A DNA stretch of 64,000 nucleotides from Halanaerobium saccharolyticum subsp. saccharolyticum DSM 6643 (GTDB lineage Bacteria; Bacillota; Halanaerobiia; Halanaerobiales; Halanaerobiaceae), in contig NZ_CAUI01000015.1 in the NCBI RefSeq assembly GCF_000350165.1, positions 315,313 to 379,312 on the forward strand. The letters run 5' to 3'. The position numbers were made by a program, and so were the translations under genes. Below, one piece after another: positions 58,002-64,000 of the stretch (within the stretch, counting starts at the first letter, position 1; every line of letters begins with the position of its first letter). The notes beneath the pieces are model-generated. The model saw only the letters and a list, made by a program, of their open reading frames with translations. It was not told the origin of the DNA and made no database searches.

Positions 58002-60050
58002 TCATCCCCCAAAACTTTCTGATTTAATTAATTGATCATCAAAATATATTTTAAGTTTTGTTTCACCCTGGCTTTGAATATCTCTCACAATGTTATCGCC
58101 CGGCTCATGAATTGCTTGATAAACTTGTTCTTCCCCATTATCATCTTCGATTACTATTCTAACTTCTCTGCGTTCTGATCCTGTAACATTGATAGAAATT
58201 CTATTCAAATGAAAATTTTCTGCAGAAGGATTTTCAGCACCTTTACTAATTACAAAATCTACAGCAATTCCCTTCGGTAAATATTCTCCCGCTCTTACAC
58301 TTTGGGAAATAACTTGGCCATCAGTAAAACGATTAGAATTTTCTACACTAATCTGGCCAACATTTAGTCCCTTATCTCTAATCAAGTTAACAGCTTCTGT
58401 TTGCTGCAGACCAGTTAAATCTGGCATTCTAACAGAAATATCTCTTTCTCCACGGCTAACAAATAAAGTGATTTCACTTCCTTTTTCAACTTCAGCCCCG
58501 GCAGCGGGAATTTGATTAATTACAGTTCCTGGGTCTTCAGATAACCTAAATATATATTGTATATCACCACTGCTGAGTGAAAGGTTATCAAGTTCAAGTA
58601 GAGCCTCTCTTAAAGAATTGCCAACAAAACTAGGAATCTCAATTAATTGTGGACCTCTACTTACAGTTATATTTAAGGGACGACTCTGTTTTATTCTCTC
58701 ACCAGCTGCTGGCTGTTGAGTTACTACATAATTTTCTGGCAGTTCTTCACTAAATACTCTTTCCTCATTTTCTAATAAATTTAACCCGACTTCTGAAGCC
58801 ATTTTTCTTGCTTCTGTTAAATTTTTACCTTCAATATTAGGTACCTGAACAACCGGTACATTAGTATATTGGTTAAAGAAAAATAATAGTCCACCAATAG
58901 TTAACAGAAAAAATAATATTACAGCAGATATTATATATAATGGCTTTTTATTTTTGCTTTTTTGATTATCTTTTTTTATTTCATTTTTTCTTTTATCTTT
59001 TTCAGCATCAAAATTAGCAGCCGATTTTTGAGCATCAATTTCTTTTGCATTTTTAGTCTTCTTGCTTTTATCATTTTCTTTATTCTTATTATTTAAACTT
59101 TTCTGTCCATCATCGTTTTTGTTTTTATTATTTTTAGACTTATTTAAAAAAGCAAAATCCGTTTTTTTCATCACCTTAGTTTCATCAGCATTGAATTTTT
59201 CTTTTTTGTTATTATTAGTAGTTTTGCTTTTAAGGTTTTTTAAACAATAGGTGATCTGCTGCCTCATCTCAGATGCATCCTGAAAACGATCTGCAGGATC
59301 TTTTGAAATTGCTTTCATAATTAAATCATTAACTTCTTTAGGTATCTCATTATTAATCTGTGATGGTTCAACTGGAGTTTGTTGTATATGCTTTAAAGCA
59401 ACTGAAATCGGGCTTTCTCCATGAAAAGGAAGTTCACCTGTTGTCATTTCATAAAGTACAACTCCTAAAGAATAAACATCTGAGTAAGCCTTTATTTCTC
59501 CACCTTTGGCTTGTTCAGGTGAAAAATAGTGTGCGCTGCCTACTACTGTTTCAGTTACTCTTACAGTTGCATTACTAACAGCTCTTGCTATACCAAAGTC
59601 TGTAACTTTAACCTCCATCTCGTCATTTAAAATTATATTATGAGGCTTTATATCACAGTGAACAATTTGATTACCATGGGCTACTGATAATGCAGCTGCA
59701 ATCTGTCTTGCCATCTCTAATGATTCAGCAATAGAAAGTTTAGTTCTTTCTTTAATAATATCTTTTAAAGTTTTACCTTCAACAATTTCCATTACAAGAT
59801 ATATTCTTTCTTCATCAACTACAATATCATAAATACTTACAACATTAGGATGAGATAATCTTGCTACTGCTCTTGCTTCCTGTCTGAATTTATCTATAAA
59901 TTCATCATCTGATTTATATTCTGGACGCAGCATTTTTAAAGCTACTCTTCTTTCCAACAGAGTATCTCGAGCTGAATAGACAATAGCCATTCCACCACGG
60001 CCAATTTCTTTTATTATCTTATAACGATTATTTAAAATCTTACCCTGCAT
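58002..60050 (-). CDS. prkC: PASTA-domain Ser/Thr protein kinase (PrkC/Stk)
   Basis: 682 residues. A cytosolic kinase domain (1-265) has G-loop GRGGMA (18-22), Lys39, DFG (151-153) and APE-like SPEQ. The catalytic loop reads HCDIKPHN (131-138): Arg of the usual HRD is Cys, making it a non-RD kinase; catalytic Asp133 remains. A long Lys/Asn-rich juxtamembrane stretch, one membrane helix (about 375-395) and three PASTA repeats follow, plus a beta-rich tail. PASTA domains sense peptidoglycan fragments or lipid II. ATG 60050 follows TGAGGTG. It pairs with prpC. Confidence 0.96.
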   Translation of the reverse strand: MQGKILNNRYKIIKEIGRGGMAIVYSARDTLLERRVALKMLRPEYKSDDEFIDKFRQEARAVARLSHPNVVSIYDIVVDEERIYLVMEIVEGKTLKDIIKERTKLSIAESLEMARQIAAALSVAHGNQIVHCDIKPHNIILNDEMEVKVTDFGIARAVSNATVRVTETVVGSAHYFSPEQAKGGEIKAYSDVYSLGVVLYEMTTGELPFHGESPISVALKHIQQTPVEPSQINNEIPKEVNDLIMKAISKDPADRFQDASEMRQQITYCLKNLKSKTTNNNKKEKFNADETKVMKKTDFAFLNKSKNNKNKNDDGQKSLNNKNKENDKSKKTKNAKEIDAQKSAANFDAEKDKRKNEIKKDNQKSKNKKPLYIISAVILFFLLTIGGLLFFFNQYTNVPVVQVPNIEGKNLTEARKMASEVGLNLLENEERVFSEELPENYVVTQQPAAGERIKQSRPLNITVSRGPQLIEIPSFVGNSLREALLELDNLSLSSGDIQYIFRLSEDPGTVINQIPAAGAEVEKGSEITLFVSRGERDISVRMPDLTGLQQTEAVNLIRDKGLNVGQISVENSNRFTDGQVISQSVRAGEYLPKGIAVDFVISKGAENPSAENFHLNRISINVTGSERREVRIVIEDDNGEEQVYQAIHEPGDNIVRDIQSQGETKLKIYFDDQLIKSESFGG

Positions 60051-60080
60051 AAATTCACCTCAATTATCATCCAAAAATAA

Positions 60081-60797
60081 TTATTCTTCACTGTAACCAA
60101 CTACTATTAAAGTGATATTATCAAAACCACCACTAGCTAGAGCTTCCTGCAGTAGCTGCTCAGCAATATCTTCAGTTTGATTATTTTCTGAAAAAATTTC
60201 TTCAATTTTATTTTTTCTGATCATATCTGAAAGACCATCTGTACATAATAATAGATATTCATCTTCAGATATTTTAAGCTGTCCTTTGTCTAAATCTAAA
60301 TTTTCTTCAAGCCCTAAAGCTTGAGTAACTATATTTTTTTTAGGATGGTTAAAAGCTTCCTCTTCTGTTATTTTATTTTCTCGAAGCAGCTTACCTACTA
60401 ATGAATGATCCTTAGAAATCTTTTTCAGCTGTTTATTATTTTTATTATAAAGATAAATTCTACTATCCCCTAAGTTAATATAATAAATATTTTGATCCTT
60501 AATTATCGCAGCTGCAAAAGTTGTGCCCATCCCCATATATTCTTGATTTGAGCTGCTTTTATTAATTATTTCTTGATTTATCTTATATGTTAAGCTGCTC
60601 AAACTTTTTAAAGGCTCTGATAAATCAAAGTCAAAATCAGCGGTAAAGCTTGCTGCAATCTGGCTGGCTACTTCTCCAGCAGCATGTCCACCCATACCAT
60701 CAGCAACCATAAAAAAATTTATTTTTTCATCAATATAATAATTATCTTCATTTAGACTGCGTTTATTTCCTTTATCAGTTAAAGCTTTAAACCGCAT
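60081..60797 (-). CDS. prpC: PP2C-type protein phosphatase (PrpC/Stp)
   Basis: 238 residues. Metal-binding motifs: RSLNEDNYYID, VADGMGGHAAGEVAS, MGTTFAAA, GDSRIYLY, CTDGLSDM, and GGFDNITLIVV. It reverses phosphorylation by PrkC, encoded 30 nt downstream. ATG 60797 follows AAAGGAGGAG. It also begins just after rlmN. Confidence 0.97.
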   Translation of the reverse strand: MRFKALTDKGNKRSLNEDNYYIDEKINFFMVADGMGGHAAGEVASQIAASFTADFDFDLSEPLKSLSSLTYKINQEIINKSSSNQEYMGMGTTFAAAIIKDQNIYYINLGDSRIYLYNKNNKQLKKISKDHSLVGKLLRENKITEEEAFNHPKKNIVTQALGLEENLDLDKGQLKISEDEYLLLCTDGLSDMIRKNKIEEIFSENNQTEDIAEQLLQEALASGGFDNITLIVVGYSEE

Positions 60798-60821
60798 TTT
60801 TCTCCTCCTTTAATTTATACT

Positions 60822-61865
60822 CTACTTCTCTTTTCTTTTTAATTGTCCACAAGCTGCATCTATTTGAGTACCCATTTCTTTTCTAAGTGTAACCTGGATC
60901 CCATTACTTTGTAAAGTCCCGTAAAAACTATCTATCACCTTTTGTACAGGTCGCTCAATACCCAATTCCGGAACTGGATTAGCAGGTATTAAATTCACAT
61001 GACAATTTATACCTCTTAAAAGTTCAGCCAGCTGCACAGAAAGTTCAGGACTATCATTAACACTATCCATTAAAACATATTCGAAGGTTACTCTTCTACC
61101 TGTTTTTTCAATATAATCAATAACGGCTGATAAAAGTTGATTTAAACTATATTTTTTGTTAATAGGCATAATTTTGTTTCTCAAGCGATCATTTGGTGCA
61201 TGTAAAGAAACTGCAAGTCCAATCTGATCATTAACCTGAGCCAGCTTTTTAATTTCTGGTACCAGTCCCGCTGTAGAAATAGTCATTTTACGCATCCCAA
61301 TATTTAATCCTTGATCAGCATTAATAATTTCTACCGCTTTCATCAAATTATCAAAATTGGCAAGTGGTTCACCCATCCCCATAAAAACGACATTACTTAA
61401 TCTTGGCTCAGCAAAATTTGATCCACTGATATCTTTTTGAACTTTTATCACCTGGTCTACAATCTCACCTGCAGTTAAATTTCTCTGCAAACCATCAATT
61501 CCAGTTGCACAAAATGAACATCCAAGTCCACATCCTACCTGGGTCGAAATACAGGCACTGTGACGTCCTGATTCGGGAAAAGGAAGATACACTCCCTCAA
61601 TGTTTTCGCCATCATTTAGCTCCCATAAATATTTAACAGTTCCATCGACAGCTACACTTCTATCTATTTCCTTTATATCACTTAAATTATAATTTTCATC
61701 TATATATTTACGCATCTTTTTAGGGATATTTTTCATTTCTTCTGTAGTAGAAACTCCATTTTTATATAACCAGTTAAAAACCTGCTCGCCTCTATAAGAT
61801 GGAAAACCAGCTTCTTTAAATTCGTCTATTAACTCATCTCTGTTTAGTTCTTTTAAATCTTTCAT
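60822..61865 (-). CDS. rlmN: Dual-specificity rRNA/tRNA adenine-C2 methyltransferase RlmN
   Basis: 347 residues, radical SAM enzyme that methylates A2503 of 23S rRNA and A37 of some tRNAs. The CX3CX2C cluster is in STQVGCGLGCSFCATG, with GMGEPLAN, SLHAPND and the C-terminal catalytic Cys in DAACGQL. ATG 61865 follows GGAGAG. It overlaps no gene; rsmB ends 6 nt upstream. Confidence 0.97.
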   Translation of the reverse strand: MKDLKELNRDELIDEFKEAGFPSYRGEQVFNWLYKNGVSTTEEMKNIPKKMRKYIDENYNLSDIKEIDRSVAVDGTVKYLWELNDGENIEGVYLPFPESGRHSACISTQVGCGLGCSFCATGIDGLQRNLTAGEIVDQVIKVQKDISGSNFAEPRLSNVVFMGMGEPLANFDNLMKAVEIINADQGLNIGMRKMTISTAGLVPEIKKLAQVNDQIGLAVSLHAPNDRLRNKIMPINKKYSLNQLLSAVIDYIEKTGRRVTFEYVLMDSVNDSPELSVQLAELLRGINCHVNLIPANPVPELGIERPVQKVIDSFYGTLQSNGIQVTLRKEMGTQIDAACGQLKRKEK

Positions 61866-61871
61866 TAAAAT

Positions 61872-63221
61872 TTAATCACTCTCCACTTTTTTAATTAACG
61901 CATAGAAAAAGCCTTCCGAATCTACTTCTCCAGGTAAAAGTTCTAAATATTTATTATCATTTTTCAGGTTCAACGTACTAACTTTTTCTAATTTCTTATT
62001 GATATCGACTAACTTAAATTTATCATTCTCTTTTAAAATTGTATTGATAAGATCCTGGTTCTCCTCCTGACTTAAAGTACAGGTTGAATATAATAATGTG
62101 CCACCAATTTTAAGTTTATCTAAATTATTATTTAAAATTTTATATTGTAAAGCAGCCATTTTAGTAATAACTGACTCACTCTTTTCCCATTTGATCTCTG
62201 GTTTAGAAGAAATAAGTCCTAAACCTGAACATGGTAAATCTGCAAGTATCCTATCATATTTTTGATCATCTTGATATTTAACTGCATCAGCTTTTTTTAA
62301 AGTAATGTTTTTAACTCCCAATCTATCTATATTTTCTTTGATTAAATTGAGTCTACTCTGGCTAATATCTAAAGCAGTAATTTGACCAGTATTGTTCATT
62401 AAGGCAGCCAAATGAGTAGTTTTCCCCCCTGGAGCAGCAGCTAAATCTAAAATTTTCATATTTTCTTTTGGGTCTAATAATAATGAAGCCAAGCCAGCAG
62501 ATGTACCCTGAATATAGGCACCACCTCTTTTAAAAACCTCTGTTTTCGCTGGGTTATCAACTTCTTTTAATTTATAAAAAGAACTTAAAAATGTTTTTTT
62601 ATATTTAATCTCATCTTCTTTTAAAAGTTTTTCAAATTCTTCTTTTTGCATTTTCAAAGAGTTATGACGATAAATAACCTCCGCCCTCTTATTGCCTGCT
62701 TTTAAAATTCTTTCCGCCCTCTTAAAGCCATACTGATTAATAAAACGTTTGACAAGCCAGAGCGGATAAGAATATTTAATCGACAAATATTTTTCTGAGT
62801 TATTACTTTTAGATGGTAAATTTAATTTATCTTTTTTCCTATTAATATTTCTCAAAACTCCATTTGTAAATGAAACAGCTCCTTTTTTTCTGCCTGGGAG
62901 CATTATTTTTACAGCCTCAACACTTTCATAAATTGCGGCTCTTGCAGGTACTTTATCAAGAAAAAAGAGCTGATAAACCCCAATTCTCAGCCCTACTAAT
63001 ACTTCTTTATCCATTTTATTTAATTGAGTTTTAGAAAAATTATCAATTATATAATCTAAATATAATTTATTTCTAATCACTCCATAAAAAATTTCAGTAA
63101 ACAGATTTTTATCTCTGGGATCATCTATTTTATTTAATTCAGAATCTAATAATAAATTAGAATAACTTCCACTTTCAACTCTAAGCAGTGCTTTTAATAT
63201 TTCAGAACGTAAATTATTCAA
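61872..63221 (-). CDS. rsmB: 16S rRNA (cytosine-967 C5)-methyltransferase
   Basis: 449 residues. An N-terminal NusB-like domain (about 1-135) precedes the SAM methyltransferase with LDLAAAPGGKTTHLA, ADLPCSGLG (catalytic Cys) and LLYSTCTLSQEEN (second Cys). It starts with TTG 63221 immediately after the zinc-peptidase stop, with GGTGAT upstream. Part of the fmt-to-prkC cluster. Confidence 0.96.
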   Translation of the reverse strand: MNNLRSEILKALLRVESGSYSNLLLDSELNKIDDPRDKNLFTEIFYGVIRNKLYLDYIIDNFSKTQLNKMDKEVLVGLRIGVYQLFFLDKVPARAAIYESVEAVKIMLPGRKKGAVSFTNGVLRNINRKKDKLNLPSKSNNSEKYLSIKYSYPLWLVKRFINQYGFKRAERILKAGNKRAEVIYRHNSLKMQKEEFEKLLKEDEIKYKKTFLSSFYKLKEVDNPAKTEVFKRGGAYIQGTSAGLASLLLDPKENMKILDLAAAPGGKTTHLAALMNNTGQITALDISQSRLNLIKENIDRLGVKNITLKKADAVKYQDDQKYDRILADLPCSGLGLISSKPEIKWEKSESVITKMAALQYKILNNNLDKLKIGGTLLYSTCTLSQEENQDLINTILKENDKFKLVDINKKLEKVSTLNLKNDNKYLELLPGEVDSEGFFYALIKKVESD

Positions 63222-63911
63222 TTAATCATCACCCAGACCAGCTAAAATTAATATCCTCAGCATATTTGCTAGAGCAACTAGTGTTGTTGCAACATAGGTA
63301 AAAGCAGCAGCTTTTAAAACTTTCTTTACACCTTTAATTTCTTTATCAGTTAATAAGTTAGTACTTTTCAAACTGCTGATAGCTCTATTGCTGGCATTAA
63401 ATTCTACCGGTAAAGTTACCAGATGAAATAAAAACGCTGCAGAAAAAAGCACAAATCCTGTCATTATTAAAAAATCAGCTCTAATGAAAAACCCAAATAT
63501 AGCTAAGGGCATTCCAAAACTAGAACCAATATTAGCTGCAGGAACCAGTGAAGCTCTAAAAGAAAGTGGTTTGTAACTTTCCTTATCCTGTATTGCATGC
63601 CCCACTTCATGAGCAGCAACGCCAACAGCTGAAACAGTATTATTATTATATACTTCAGATGATAGATTTAAAGTTTTATTTTTGGGATCATAATGATCGC
63701 TCAATTTACCATCGCTTTTTCTAATTTCAACATTTTGCAGATTATTTTTCAATAATATCTTTCTAGCAGCTTCTGCGCCACTTACATTTGAATCAATCTG
63801 AATTTCATCAAATTTATTAAAAGTGTGTTTAACTTTATACTGTGCATATCCTGCAAGCATCAAAGCAGGAATAATTATAATCATTGTTGGATCAAAGAAA
63901 AATGGAAACAT
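63222..63911 (-). CDS. YugP-like neutral zinc metallopeptidase
   Basis: 229 residues. An N-terminal hydrophobic segment, then zinc motif VAAHEVGHAIQ (HExxH) at about residue 105, followed by two or three membrane segments (FRASLVPAANIGSSFGMP; FLIMTGFVLFSAAFLFHLVTLPVEFNAS with an extra Glu). This is the PF04298-type peptidase commonly found between fmt and rsmB in clostridia. Substrate unknown. ATG 63911 follows GAAGGAGG. The gap to rsmB is zero. Confidence 0.92.
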   Translation of the reverse strand: MFPFFFDPTMIIIIPALMLAGYAQYKVKHTFNKFDEIQIDSNVSGAEAARKILLKNNLQNVEIRKSDGKLSDHYDPKNKTLNLSSEVYNNNTVSAVGVAAHEVGHAIQDKESYKPLSFRASLVPAANIGSSFGMPLAIFGFFIRADFLIMTGFVLFSAAFLFHLVTLPVEFNASNRAISSLKSTNLLTDKEIKGVKKVLKAAAFTYVATTLVALANMLRILILAGLGDD

Positions 63912-63931
63912 AGATCTACCTCCTTCATAAA

Positions 63932-64000
63932 TTAATTAGTACCAAATTTATCTTTTGCCTTAAGTTGATGTCCATTTATAAAATCTTCAGCACTAATCCT
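63932..64000 (-). CDS. fmt: Methionyl-tRNA formyltransferase, C-terminal end only
   Basis: Only the last 22 codons are in the window; the gene continues past the right edge. The visible tail RISAEDFINGHQLKAKDKF matches the conserved C-terminal end of Fmt, and the following yugP-like gene, rsmB and rlmN give the usual fmt cluster. Fmt formylates initiator Met-tRNA. The stop codon is at 63932-63934. Assignment rests on a short segment plus context. Confidence 0.75.
   Translation of the reverse strand, partial: RISAEDFINGHQLKAKDKFGTN

Noticed and set aside
1-64000. Defence island, toxin-antitoxin pair, secondary-metabolite cluster, prophage or transposon
   Set aside because: Read for nuclease/methylase pairs, integrases, transposases, radical SAM-peptide pairs and short toxin-like genes; nothing fits. 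Nearly all genes are conserved core functions.

Overview
The window is a contiguous, AT-rich block of core bacterial genes from a low-G+C Firmicute of the anaerobic clostridial type. Gene content and order (IspH fused to ribosomal protein S1, FabK as the enoyl-ACP reductase, pta-ackA, an L-box before an NhaC-family carrier, the fmt-rsmB-rlmN-prpC-prkC-rsgA-rpe-thiN series) fit a Halanaerobium-like member of the Halanaerobiales best. That placement is an inference from family resemblance and has not been tested by a search. Nearly every gene lies on the minus strand; only a HAD-type nucleotidase, tmcAL, the NhaC-type carrier and rpmB are on plus. No tRNA, rRNA, CRISPR array, prophage, insertion sequence or recognisable defence system was seen.

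Layout. 1-6.8 kb: the N-terminal part of a LysM cell-wall protein, trmL, an MBL hydrolase, ribU behind an FMN riboswitch, a TPR-SpoIID protein, a PIN-PhoH ATPase and nth. 7-19.1 kb: a plus-strand nucleotidase, then a tight minus-strand operon read from the 102-residue unknown protein through pgsA, mtaD, a UPF0182 membrane protein, an M16 peptidase pair, an MFS carrier, queG and a nucleoside kinase. 19.2-22.6 kb: ferritin, class II photolyase, MscS and HU. 22.7-31.8 kb: gpsA, plsY, der, a radical SAM/PDZ protein, ispH-S1, plsC, cmk, aroH and rnc. 31.9-38.2 kb: acpP, fabG, fabK, plsX, rpmF, yceD, ackA and pta. 38.4-42.7 kb: tmcAL convergent with a YlbL-type PDZ protease, then the lysine riboswitch and the NhaC-family carrier. 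42.8-54.0 kb: a PAS-GGDEF-EAL protein, ttcA-like, patatin, YccF, a UbiA/MenA-like prenyltransferase, coaD, rsmD, recG, DegV, fakA and asp23. 54.3-64 kb: rpmB, malic enzyme, thiN, rpe, rsgA, prkC, prpC, rlmN, rsmB, a zinc peptidase and the tail of fmt.

How the genes work together. Phospholipid synthesis is well represented: plsX and plsY make and use acyl-phosphate, gpsA supplies glycerol-3-phosphate, plsC adds the second acyl chain, pgsA makes the phosphatidylglycerol-phosphate headgroup, FabG/FabK/ACP elongate chains, and FakA plus DegV recycle exogenous fatty acids. Pta-AckA gives acetate and ATP by fermentation. Many other genes serve ribosome or tRNA maturation (TrmL, QueG, TmcAL, TtcA-like, RsmB, RlmN, RsmD, RsgA, Der, RNase III, L28, L32).

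The most interesting signals are regulatory. Two minus-strand elements of the form GCAGGA-N17-GAAT (before hup and asp23), a third before ferritin and weaker relatives before mscS and ispH resemble Spo0H (sigma-H) promoters. A PerR-like palindrome overlaps the ferritin one. A compact cluster of duplicated hairpins sits between acpP and fabG. Two metabolite riboswitches and several close-to-consensus sigma-A promoters are readable. I found no convincing undescribed multi-gene system; the window looks like ordinary chromosomal backbone with a few unusual details.
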